Origin: Caldisericota bacterium
GTDB taxonomy: Bacteria; Caldisericota; Caldisericia; Cryosericales; Cryosericaceae
Assembly (NCBI GenBank): GCA_026390285.1
Contig: JAPLGH010000055.1
Coordinates: 1-8,153, forward strand
DNA length: 8,153 nucleotides
Reading direction: 5' to 3'
Shown piece after piece: positions 1 through 6,696 of the stretch (position 1 is its first letter; each line of letters begins with the position of its first letter). The position numbers and the translations under genes were made by a program. Below the pieces are notes generated by a model, which was not told the DNA's origin, ran no database searches, and saw only the letters and a list, made by a program, of their open reading frames with translations.

Positions 1-1192
1 CTGTTTGCGGCCAAACGCCATAAGTTGGCGCACCAGGTCCCGGGATTTCTCGGCAGCACGAACGATCTGCTGAACAAACTCCCTGTGTGGATCGTCTGAG
101 CCGAAGTCTTCAAGAAGCAATCCACCGAAACCAAGGATAGGTGTCAGCAGGTTGTTCAGGTCATGGGCAACGCCACCGGCCAGACGGCCGACAGACTCAA
201 TCTTCTGTGACTGCCGGTACTGTTCGTGCAACTTCGCTTTCTCTGCCTCTGCCTGTTTGCGCTCGGTGATGTCCAGTGTTGTGATGAGCCCGGCGGGGCG
301 CGCCCGTATCTCTGTCCATCTCCCGAAGAGCCGTACCCACTTTTCTGTTCCGTCTTTGCTCATGATCTTGAACTCATAGCTTTGGACAGTATTTTCACCC
401 TTCTCCCGCTTCTGCCCGCGTTCCTTCACGATGTCCCTGTAGTCGGGGTGGACGAAGTCCCAGAAGTTCATGGACAGCAACTCGGTACTCGAATAGCCGG
501 TGATCTCTCTGGCAGCTGGGTTCGCGCATACCAATTCGTCGTCCTGGTAGAGGAGAATGGCCATAGGCGTCGACTCGGCAAGGGTTCGGAACTTGGATTC
601 ACTCTCGTGCAACTCCTCCAGTAAACGGCCCCTTGCTTCGTGATCGGAAAGAATCTTGCCGATCAGGACAGTGGCCAGCGGATACGTCAAGATGACCGGC
701 AGGCCGATGTTCTTGAGCGTGTCGAGCCTCATGCCGGCGGGCAGAGTGGAAGTGAGCGCAAGCATAACTATGTGAACCAGCAGACCAAAACCCAAAAGCT
801 GTCTTGGGGAGACTTCCCCCTCCTGACGGGCATAACGTGCGTGGAAGAACAGGCCAAGCAGACCTGAGGAAAGAATCACCAGCACCCCCCATGACGACCC
901 CTGGTCCGCCTTGGATGATCCGCAAGACAGTCGCCATCACAGCGGCAAGCGCAACCGCGACGGGACCAAAGAACAGGCCACACAGACTGATCACGACGGA
1001 ACGGCCGTCAAAAATCAGCCCAGGGGCAAGTATCAGCGGGAGCAGCATGCCAATGACGGCCACACTGCCAAACAGGAAGCCCTGCAGCAGCGGCACATAC
1101 CGGGCCAGATACCGGCGCCGTCCGATGAATCCGGACACCACGCTCAGCGCCAGCAGCAGTGCCAGGTTGTTGATCAGACTGATGATGGTCAT
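1..1192 (-). pseudogene. LytS-type 5TM sensor histidine kinase with PAS domain; frameshifted and cut by the window edge
   Basis: Start ATG at 1192 is preceded by AGAGGAG at good spacing. After correcting one base, 397 codons are present. Residues 1-180 are a multi-helix membrane region with the LytS signature LIFDGRSVVISL near 59-70, typical of 5TM-5TMR_LYT sensor domains. Residues 198-312 are a PAS domain ending in DITERKQAE. Residues 330-397 are a HisKA dimerisation region with LAGGVAHDLNN, so His343 is the expected phosphoacceptor. The ATPase domain would lie beyond base 1. The frame breaks at residue 102: the six G of the minus strand (C885-890) carry one base too many. Removing it joins GPGVVMG to VLVILSSGLLGLFFH, as the family requires. 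Otherwise the shifted frame stops at 599. The kinase would sit in the membrane and phosphorylate a response regulator I cannot see. The domain calls are firm. Whether the indel is real or a base-call error is open. Confidence 0.85.
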
Positions 1193-1254
1193 TGTTACAC
1201 TCCTCTGCTCACATTGACTCCACTTCGTGCCCAGCAATTGCATGATATGGAGAA

Positions 1255-1279
1255 CCCCGCCGCATTGCATGCGGCGGGG
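1255..1279 (-). terminator. GC-rich perfect hairpin between pirin gene and kinase
   Basis: Two perfectly complementary 10-base arms, CCCCGCCGCA and TGCGGCGGGG, flank a 5-base loop. It lies about 60 bases past the pirin stop and about 60 before the kinase start. On the minus strand it is followed by TTCTCC, a weak T tract, so it may be a poor intrinsic terminator, an attenuator or an mRNA-stabilising stem. The structure is certain and the role is inferred. Confidence 0.5.
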
Positions 1280-1339
1280 AACTCACCGGCGTCTTCGGGG
1301 CGGCGAGGAGTAACACTGTGAACAGCAACGGAACGGGGG

Positions 1340-2041
1340 TCAGGTGGAGACGTCCACAAGCACGAAGCTCCCTCCCGTTGCCGATGCAAGGGAGAGCACT
1401 TTCGGCTCCATGCTTACTCGTCCCTGGTCTCCTTGTTCCAACAGGGTACCGTTGAGCGAAATGGATCCGGATGTGACATACAGCAGGACACACCGGTCGA
1501 CTGTGACAGGGTATTCGAGCGAAAAGGCTGGTGAGAAGGTCGAAAGCGAGATGGAGGCGTCTGCATGCATCATCACCGCACCGGGATGCCCCCTGCCTGA
1601 AGCCACCGTCAGCAGCCGGTCCTGCCGCGACACCTGTGTGAAGTCCTTCTGCTCGTGCGATGGTATCAGGTCAGGTTCGTCCGGGAAGATCCATACCTGA
1701 TAGTACCGCGCCGGGTCGCTGGTCTGGTTCTTCTCCGCGTGTCGTGTTCCCGTGCCAGCAGAAATGCGATGCACGTCGCCTGCATGGACAATCGTGCGTT
1801 CCCTGGCATCATCGGTGATGGTCAGCTGCCCCGCCAGCATGATCGTGACCAACTCAAGCTCCTCATGGGGATGCATCCCGAAGCCTTCTCTCGGCTGGAC
1901 CAGGTCGTCGTTAAAGACGCGCAGCTTGCCCAAGCGCACGTTGCCGGGCACATACCACTCGCCGTACGAGAAGAGCCAATAGGCCTGAATCCATGACAGG
2001 TCGACAAAATGGCGTTCCTGTGCCGGTATGCGGGTGACCAT
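1340..2041 (-). CDS. Pirin-family bicupin protein (YhhW-like)
   Basis: 233 residues, the usual length for the YhhW branch of pirins. The N-terminal cupin carries the motif HPHEELELVT and later GTGTRHAEKN. His57, His59, His101 and Glu103 fall where the metal ligands of E. coli YhhW lie, so a metal site is expected. The C-terminal half (about 150-233) is a second cupin-like barrel without these ligands. Some family members show quercetinase activity in vitro, but the physiological substrate is generally unknown and cannot be read here. A cytosolic protein is expected, with no signal peptide. The ATG at 2041 is preceded by AAGGGGGT with 6 bases between the G run and the start, which supports this start. 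A promoter candidate overlaps the stop of the upstream reductase gene, so it may be transcribed both with that gene and on its own. No lesion is seen. Confidence 0.92.
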   Translation of the reverse strand: MVTRIPAQERHFVDLSWIQAYWLFSYGEWYVPGNVRLGKLRVFNDDLVQPREGFGMHPHEELELVTIMLAGQLTITDDARERTIVHAGDVHRISAGTGTRHAEKNQTSDPARYYQVWIFPDEPDLIPSHEQKDFTQVSRQDRLLTVASGRGHPGAVMMHADASISLSTFSPAFSLEYPVTVDRCVLLYVTSGSISLNGTLLEQGDQGRVSMEPKVLSLASATGGSFVLVDVST

Positions 2042-2163
2042 GATAGACCCCCTTGTGACAACCGTACGGAACCTACGGCGTACCCAATTCAGACCACCAG
2101 GATACTTCTCATCCGACCCCGATGCTCACGACGAGCATTCGTCTCGTACGTTCTCCTGTCTCA

Positions 2164-2191
2164 GGTATAGAGGAAACGCACGCCGAGTCAA
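2164..2191 (-). promoter_or_regulatory. Candidate sigma70 promoter for the pirin gene
   Basis: Minus strand reads TTGACT, 16 bases, TATACC. The -35 box overlaps the TGA stop of the RibD-like gene (2188-2190). The implied 5' leader is about 115 bases and contains a small 6-bp stem at 2122-2138. The match is moderate: 5 of 6 in the -35 box and 4 of 6 in the -10 box. Confidence 0.4.
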
Positions 2192-2925
2192 GTGGATGGT
2201 CCAGGCCACACACAACTTCTCCGTGAGCTGCTTCCAGCCTTGTAGAGTGTCTTCTTCCTCCTGCCGGCGACCTTGTAGCGCAGCCACACCAGACCATCTC
2301 CAATTGATTCAGCATTGACAAGTGTGAGGGAAATGACGCCGTCGGGAGACGCTAGGTCTGGGGCCCGAAACACCGAACGCTGTGAGGTACCACCCACCAG
2401 CGCGGGATGAATGAGGATACTCACCTCGTCGACGAGCCCGGCACGGAGGAGCACACCGTTCAAGGTGCCACCCGAGTCAACGCGCACGGTCTGGACGCCG
2501 TAGCGCACATTCAGTTCTTCCAGAGCGGCTCTCATGTCGACCTTCCTAGATCCGGCCACGATGCAGTCGGCCCCCACCTCTGCCAGGTATTGCAGATAAT
2601 CGTCCGGCGTGCTGTCTGAGCAGATTGCCACACCCCCTCTCCAGTAGCGCATCGCCAGCCACGCCTTCCAGCAGCGGACGCGCCCTCGGCTATCCACGAT
2701 CGCCAGCAGCGGACGCGTGTCGGTCGGGAGGGCGACCTGCGGTTCCCAGGGACCCTTGTCCCGTGCTGCCGATTCAGGAGCCGCCAGAACCGTCCCTGAA
2801 CCCACGAGCGTGCACTCCTCGTGCCATCTCCCCGCGAGGTCATAGAAAACCCCGACATCGGTTTCAAACCAGTCGATACGTCCATCCGCGCTCACTGCAT
2901 TGTGGATAATGACCCGCGGCACCAT
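2188..2925 (-). CDS. RibD C-terminal / dihydrofolate reductase-like family reductase
   Basis: 245 residues from the ATG at 2925. The frame is open to 3282, but homology begins at MVPRVIIHNAVSADGRIDWF, and AGGGGGTG lies 6 bases before this ATG, so the longer start is rejected. Family marks in order are SADGRI near 12-17, LVGSGTVLAA near 40-49 and VDSGGTLNGVLLRAGLVDEV near 149-168, the nucleotide-binding signature of RibD_C proteins. Relatives reduce the ribosylamino-pyrimidine intermediate of riboflavin synthesis using NADPH. The RibD deaminase domain is absent and no other rib gene is nearby, so a role in riboflavin synthesis is unproven. The normal family end is near LVWLRYKV (212-219). Here a basic, Ser- and Arg-rich tail of about 25 residues follows (residues 220-245), perhaps read-through of a lost stop. 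It has its own strong promoter. Confidence 0.88.
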   Translation of the reverse strand: MVPRVIIHNAVSADGRIDWFETDVGVFYDLAGRWHEECTLVGSGTVLAAPESAARDKGPWEPQVALPTDTRPLLAIVDSRGRVRCWKAWLAMRYWRGGVAICSDSTPDDYLQYLAEVGADCIVAGSRKVDMRAALEELNVRYGVQTVRVDSGGTLNGVLLRAGLVDEVSILIHPALVGGTSQRSVFRAPDLASPDGVISLTLVNAESIGDGLVWLRYKVAGRRKKTLYKAGSSSRRSCVWPGPST

Positions 2926-2950
2926 ATGACACCCCCTGTCTGCTGACTGC

Positions 2951-2979
2951 ATCATACCGCGGGTGGCAAGAGGGGTCAA
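2951..2979 (-). promoter_or_regulatory. Strong sigma70 promoter of the RibD-like gene
   Basis: Minus strand reads TTGACC, exactly 17 bases, TATGAT. Both boxes match consensus at 5 of 6. Transcription would start near 2944, just ahead of the AGGGGGTG ribosome binding site at about 2930-2937. This is the clearest promoter in the window and supports the start at 2925. Confidence 0.7.
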
Positions 2980-3015
2980 CGTGACAACCCGTGTAATCAT
3001 GTCGATATCCGTGAG

Positions 3016-3070
3016 CGTCATTCTTCGTATGCTGCACAACACATGGATTCCCTCCTGCGCGGGAATGACG
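3016..3070. repeat. Short inverted-repeat element, ATTCCC-N8-GGGAAT (dRS3-like)
   Basis: The core at 3047-3066 is ATTCCC, eight bases, GGGAAT, the same form as the dRS3 repeats known from Neisseria. Similar TGGATTCCC/GGGAATGACGG elements occur interspersed in other bacteria. The outer arms CGTCATTC (3016-3023) and GAATGACG (3063-3070) are also perfect reverse complements, giving a unit of about 55 bases. It lies in the intergenic space between the divergent RibD-like gene and the pxp operon. I see only one copy in this window. Confidence 0.6.
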
Positions 3071-3122
3071 GAGTGAGGACGAACACGTCCTGGGGTGACG
3101 GAAACCACGCTGATGCGGTACG

Positions 3123-3150
3123 TCGTCAGAACCCGGAAGTGCTGTATGAT
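3123..3150 (+). promoter_or_regulatory. Candidate promoter of the pxp operon, placed for a leaderless mRNA
   Basis: TATGAT at 3145-3150 ends six bases before the ATG at 3157, with a weak TCGTCA -35 box 16 bases upstream. No Shine-Dalgarno site is visible before this ATG. If the box is used, transcription would begin at or next to the start codon. Confidence 0.3.
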
Positions 3151-3156
3151 GGTGTC

Positions 3157-3892
3157 ATGACAGATCAAATGCAGGTAGTACAGGACGGCGACAGCTGCTG
3201 GCTGGCGATTGTCGGGGATGATGTGTCGCCCTCGACCAGTGCGCGCGTCCATGCACTGCGACACTCCGTCGAAGCGCTGCATCCTGCCCGGCTGGTCGAG
3301 ATGGTGCCGGGATACTGCTCGCTGGGGCTGATTGTCCAGCCGCTGGAGGTCTCGCGAGGAGAGGTCGAGGAACTTGTATCCAGAGCCTCAAGAAATGTCA
3401 CGGCCGTCCCACCAGTCCAGCCCAGGACCGTTACGATCCCGGTGTGCTATGGCGGCACCTATGGTCCGGACATGGAGGTCGTCTGCCGGCGTTCTGGACT
3501 GAGCGAACAGGAGGTCGTGCAGCGACACGCCGCAACTGGCTACCAGTGCTCCATGCTGGGGTTCCTGCCCGGCCTTCCCTACCTCATGGGCCTCGACCCG
3601 CAACTGGCGACGCCGCGTTTGGTGACCCAAGAGCGCCGTTCCGGCAGGGAGTGTGGGGATAGCGGGTGTACAGACGGCCGTCTACCCGGTGTCCAGCCCG
3701 GGAGGCTGGAACATCATCGGTCGCACACCTCTCACCTTGTTCGACCCCTTGCCTGAGCAGCCGTCGCTGGTGCAGGCAGGAGACGCCGTTTGTTTCTCTT
3801 CCATCAGCCCCGAAGAATTTGAAGAACAGCTCTCACATCAATTCACACGTTATCCACAGATATGTGATGTTATTGGGCATGATGTTGCTGGA
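3157..3892 (+). pseudogene. pxpB: 5-oxoprolinase subunit PxpB (KipI-like), N-terminal part of a pxpB-pxpC fusion, frameshifted
   Basis: PxpB, PxpC and PxpA together split 5-oxoproline to glutamate using ATP. Residues 1-157 match the CT_C_D (KipI) domain, with VTIPVCYGGTYGPDMEVV and MLGFLPGLPYLMGLDPQLATPR. The frame then breaks at about 3625-3630. The expected continuation VPAGSVGIAG...SPGGWNIIGRTPLTLFDP is in the next frame, from about 3626. The change equals one extra base or two missing ones near ACCCAAG. Unshifted, translation ends at 3756. After the domain (about 3832) the frame runs through a linker of about 20 residues straight into PxpC without a stop, so the ancestral gene was a pxpB-pxpC fusion, a known arrangement. 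Start ATG 3157 is chosen by alignment, but no ribosome binding site supports it and ATG 3169 is also possible. The coding identity is secure. Confidence 0.87.
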
Positions 3893-4949
3893 TGCGACGT
3901 GCTTGAGCCTGGCATGATGACGACCGTACAGGATGATGGCCGGTGGGGGCTCCAGCATCTGGGAGTCCCCGTTTCAGGGGTCATGGACCACCAGGCGCTG
4001 GCACTTGGGAACCTTCTAGTCGGAAACGAGAAAGGGGCGGCGGCGCTGGAGATAACACTCTCCAGTTCCCGCCTGGCGTTCACGATAGACGTTCTGGTGG
4101 CCGTGACGGGCGCGGACATGGGCCTGCAGGTCGACGGGCGAGATGCCCCTGCGTGGACTGCGATCCTGGTACGGGCCGGTAGTGTGCTCTCCATGGCCGG
4201 TTCCACCGGACCCGGGTGCCGGGCCTGGTTGTGTTTCGCCGGCCGGATCGACGTTGCGGAGGTGCTGGGCAGCCGTTCGACGCTGCTGCGGTCTGCCTTG
4301 GGGGGATTCGAAGGACGAACACTGCGTACGGGAGACCGTCTGTCTCTGCATCCTCTGGCAAGTGAGGCAAGACGTCTGAGTGGGTTCTCCTGTCCGGTTG
4401 GGCTGCGACCGTCCTATGCGGTGGACACGCCGGTTCCGGTCCTTCCGGGTCCACATACCGACGCACTGACATCCGGTGCGCGTCAGGTATTCGCGGACGC
4501 GACATGGACCGTGAGCAACGACAGCGACCGCATGGGTTGCCGGCTGGAGGGACCACAGCTGACCCTGGCAGGTAATGCGGACGTCATCTCGGAGATCGTC
4601 CCGGGGCGCCGTCGAAGTAACCGGCTCGGGTCTGCCCATCATCATGCTAGCGGATCGCCAGACGACCGGAGGGTATGTCAAGCCGTTCGTCGTCGCCTCT
4701 GCGGCACTCGGATGGCTGGCGCAGCGCCAACCGGGTGACACTGTCCGCTTTCGTATGTGTACTCTCGATGAGGCACGAGACATGTTGGAGAGGCGGTCCT
4801 CTGCAAGGAACGAATTGACCCGCCTGCAAGCCATCTGGCACCAGCGCTGTGCAGGTGGTACACTGCAGGTAACCGTGAACGGCATACAACACGTGGTTGA
4901 ATGGCGGGACGTAACTCCTCTGGAGGTGGACGATGGGCATGGCAGTTGA
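3893..4949 (+). pseudogene. pxpC: 5-oxoprolinase subunit PxpC (KipA-like, CT_A_B domain), frameshifted
   Basis: This is the C-terminal half of the fusion with pxpB. Family marks are VLEPGMMTTVQDDGRWG, HLGVPVSGVMDH, AALEIT, VTGAD, VLGSRSTLLRSALGGFEGR, SDRMGCRLEGP and ADRQTTGGY. The frame breaks in GGGG at 4603-4606. With one G removed the text reads ISEIVPG then AVEVTGSGLP, as in intact homologues. Without correction the upstream frame stops at 4738. The downstream frame then continues intact to the TGA at 4947-4949. With both fusion frameshifts repaired as extra bases, 3157-4949 gives 596 residues, a normal size for the two domains. The stop overlaps the start of pxpA by 17 bases, a layout that suggests translational coupling. 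The domain resembles the carboxyltransferase domains of biotin-dependent enzymes but no biotin function is implied. Confidence 0.88.
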
Positions 4950-5564
4950 CCTCAACAGCGACATAGGCGAAAGCTTCGGAGCGTGGACGCTCGGCGATGA
5001 CGCACATATCCTGGACCATGTCACCAGCGCCAATGTCGCCTGCGGCTTTCACGCAGGCGACCCGCAGGTCATGCTCGCGACCGTGAGAGCGGCGCGTCAT
5101 CGCAGCGTCGCTGTCGGGGCGCACCCGGGGTGTTGTACAACCAGTCGGCCAGGGACCCGGATCTCGCCCGCGCGCTTGCGCAGGCAACACGCGATGCATC
5201 GCCCGGTCTGATCCTGCTTGGACTGCCCCGGTCACAGCACGAGTCTGCCGCCCGTGAAACAGGTGTCCCTTTTGCCGCCGAGGCTTTTGCGGACCGCGCC
5301 TGCAAGGCAGATGGTTTACTGATCTCTCGCGCCCAGGAAGCGTCTGTCCTGCATGACCCGGATGCCATCGCCAAGCGCGTCGTCAGGATGGTGGCCGAAG
5401 GTACAGTCGTGACAGCACAAAGAGACCTAATCGCGATACGTGCCGACTCCATCTGTGTTCATGGGGACAATCCTGCAGCGTGCCGCATCCTGGAGACGGT
5501 CCGTCGTGCGCTGGATGAGGCTGGCCTGCACATCAGCCCTCTGCGGGAAGTGCTCAGCCTCTAG
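4933..5564 (+). pseudogene. pxpA: 5-oxoprolinase subunit PxpA (LamB/YcsF family), internal deletion and frameshift
   Basis: The start ATG at 4933 follows GGAGGTG with good spacing and lies inside the end of pxpC. Residues 1-66 are typical: AVDLNSDIGESFGAW, TSANVACGFHAGDPQVM and VGAHPG. In intact PxpA (about 245-250 residues) the next 46-48 residues lead to KPHG and LYNQ. Here HPG is followed at once, in another frame, by VLYNQSARDPDLARAL. About 140 bases, including the conserved KPH metal-site region, are missing, and the frame is shifted. The remainder is a good match to the end: FADRACKADGLL, then VHGDNPAA, stopping at TAG 5562-5564. Unshifted, translation ends at 5211. An active product is very unlikely. 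The last 11 bases overlap the convergent ogt-like gene. Confidence 0.87.
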
Positions 5565-6036
5565 TAGCCAGAACCCTCCGCTCGTGCTCCAGCAGCCACC
5601 GCTTGCGGTCGAGACCGCCTGCGTAGCCAGTGAGCGAGCCATCACTGCCGATGACGCGATGGCAGGGAACGATGATGGCGATGGGGTTGTGCCCCACTGC
5701 CCCACCCACCGGGCGTGCCGACGTGGGACGGTCAATAGCCACAGCAACATCCCGATAGCTCTTCGTCAGTCCAAACGGGATGTTCCGCAACACATGCCAG
5801 ACCCGCCTCCGGAACTCCGTGCCTCCCGGGTTCAGGCGGACGGAAAACGTCGTCCGCCTGCCGCCGAAGTACTGGCTCAGCTCCGTGATGCACTGCTGGA
5901 CAACCGAGGTTGTGCAGGCCGCTCCCGTATCGACGTTCTCGACGAACCTCACCGACACGATGCCGCGTTCAGTGCCGGCGACCTCCAGTGCACCGATGTC
6001 CGTAAAAAAGTACCCCTTGTCAAACTGCTCCATCAT
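5554..6036 (-). CDS. ogt: Methylated-DNA--protein-cysteine S-methyltransferase (Ogt/MGMT family)
   Basis: 160 residues, the usual size for single-domain Ogt. It removes alkyl groups from O6-alkylguanine by transfer to its own cysteine. The active site is IVPCHRVIG with Cys125. Upstream are FRRRVWHVLRNIPFGLTKSYRDVA (the DNA-binding helices, split here about 75-98) and RPVGGAVGHNPIAI. Downstream is the GYAGGLDRKRWLLEHE tail. All hallmark residues are present and no lesion is seen. Two adjacent ATG codons, 6036 and 6033, follow AGGGGGT. The second has the better spacing (7 bases after the G run against 4), so the protein may be 159 residues. It is the last gene of a probable operon, 39 bases after the acyltransferase stop. 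It meets the pxpA remnant tail-to-tail with an 11-base overlap. The symbol follows family resemblance; ada-type regulators lack this layout. Confidence 0.93.
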   Translation of the reverse strand: MMEQFDKGYFFTDIGALEVAGTERGIVSVRFVENVDTGAACTTSVVQQCITELSQYFGGRRTTFSVRLNPGGTEFRRRVWHVLRNIPFGLTKSYRDVAVAIDRPTSARPVGGAVGHNPIAIIVPCHRVIGSDGSLTGYAGGLDRKRWLLEHERRVLATRG

Positions 6037-6075
6037 GCTACCCCCTGAACGGCCAAGCACAGTCGTACCACAGCA

Positions 6076-6660
6076 TCACTCCTGTACCGGCAACTCCTTG
6101 ATGCGCCGAGCGGGGACGCCGGCGTACATACCATTGGCGGCGCAGTCCTTGTTGATGACGGCTCCTGCCGCTATGACACAGCCATCGCCGATCGTCACGC
6201 CCGGCAGGATGACCGCACGTGCCCCAATCCAGCAGCCATCCCCCACGGTGATGGGCTGTGGATGGACACGTCCCGCCCTCTCGGTCGCTGGTCCGAGGAA
6301 ATGTGTCGACGTGCAGAATAGCACTTCCATGCCTAACCCACACTTCTTGCCGATACGGATAGGAGCTGAACCGTCAAAGAAGCAGCGGTAGTTGACGAAT
6401 GTGCCTGCTCCGATGACGATGTCACGACCGGCAAAGTAGCAGCCGGGCCGGATTCCATTTGTTTTGGTCCTTATGCCGTAGAGACGCATCAATGATGCCC
6501 TCACCGGATTCACAAGCAGTGAGCTGGCAGCCAGCCAGTTGATGAAGAGCCCCCGCCACATGCGGTCGGCGACGGTGATGATGGCGGTCAGCCGATCTGT
6601 GCCGCTACGCTGTGCTACCATGTCCAGACTTTTTGTTCGTTCTTGACGCTGCCGTTGCAT
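6076..6660 (-). CDS. Left-handed beta-helix (hexapeptide repeat) O-acyltransferase
   Basis: 194 residues from ATG 6660, or 181 from ATG 6621. An amphipathic N-terminal helix region (WRGLFINWLAASSLL) precedes hexapeptide repeats: CYFAGRDIVIGAGTFVNYRC, IRIGKKCGLG and ITVGDGCWIGARAVILPG, then VTIGDGCVIAAGAVINKD. The end AANGMYAGVPARRIKEL is the common CoA-binding close of maltose/galactoside acetyltransferase-type enzymes. His120 in FCTSTHFLGP is the likely catalytic base. The acceptor (a sugar or surface glycan) cannot be told. The start is uncertain: 6660 has AGGGA only one base away and 6621 has no ribosome binding site. A separate 22-codon ORF with a strong site ends over ATG 6621, and a single missing A near 6627 could also make that ORF the true N-terminus. 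It follows the fabZ-like gene in one probable operon. Confidence 0.85.
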   Translation of the reverse strand: MQRQRQERTKSLDMVAQRSGTDRLTAIITVADRMWRGLFINWLAASSLLVNPVRASLMRLYGIRTKTNGIRPGCYFAGRDIVIGAGTFVNYRCFFDGSAPIRIGKKCGLGMEVLFCTSTHFLGPATERAGRVHPQPITVGDGCWIGARAVILPGVTIGDGCVIAAGAVINKDCAANGMYAGVPARRIKELPVQE

Positions 6661-6683
6661 TCCCTGCAGTGAACCAATTTCAT
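6615..6683 (-). CDS. Possible 22-codon leader ORF overlapping the acyltransferase start
   Basis: ATG at 6683 is preceded by GGAGGT with 7 bases after GGAGG, one of the best ribosome binding sites in the window. The peptide MKLVHCRECNGSVKNEQKVW ends two residues later at TAG 6617-6615, overlapping ATG 6621 of the acyltransferase. It could couple translation to that start. Alternatively, one missing base in the AAAAA run just before would make it the N-terminus of the acyltransferase itself. The ORF and site are seen directly; the role is inferred. Confidence 0.35.
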   Translation of the reverse strand: MKLVHCRECNGSVKNEQKVWTW

Positions 6684-6696
6684 CAACAGACCTCCA

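Noticed and set aside
599..890. Minus-strand frame beyond the kinase frameshift (to 599) as a genuine short protein end
   Set aside because: The residues lose all membrane-domain character, while the alternative frame continues the LytS, PAS and HisKA domains exactly.
2122..2138. Small hairpin ATGCTC-ACGAC-GAGCAT upstream of the pirin gene
   Set aside because: A 6-bp stem without a T tract; too weak to call a terminator or riboswitch.
3043..3156. Open frame upstream of pxpB beginning MDSLLRGNDG
   Set aside because: This text is the translation of the inverted-repeat element, not conserved protein; PxpB similarity starts after 3157.
2926..3282. Longer open frame upstream of the RibD-like gene
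   Set aside because: It crosses the promoter and ribosome binding site of that gene and the inverted repeat, and lacks family similarity before MVPRV.
3850..3858. TTATCCACA, a perfect DnaA-box sequence
   Set aside because: A single copy inside the PxpB-PxpC linker coding region, with no cluster of boxes, no AT-rich unwinding region and no replication genes nearby.
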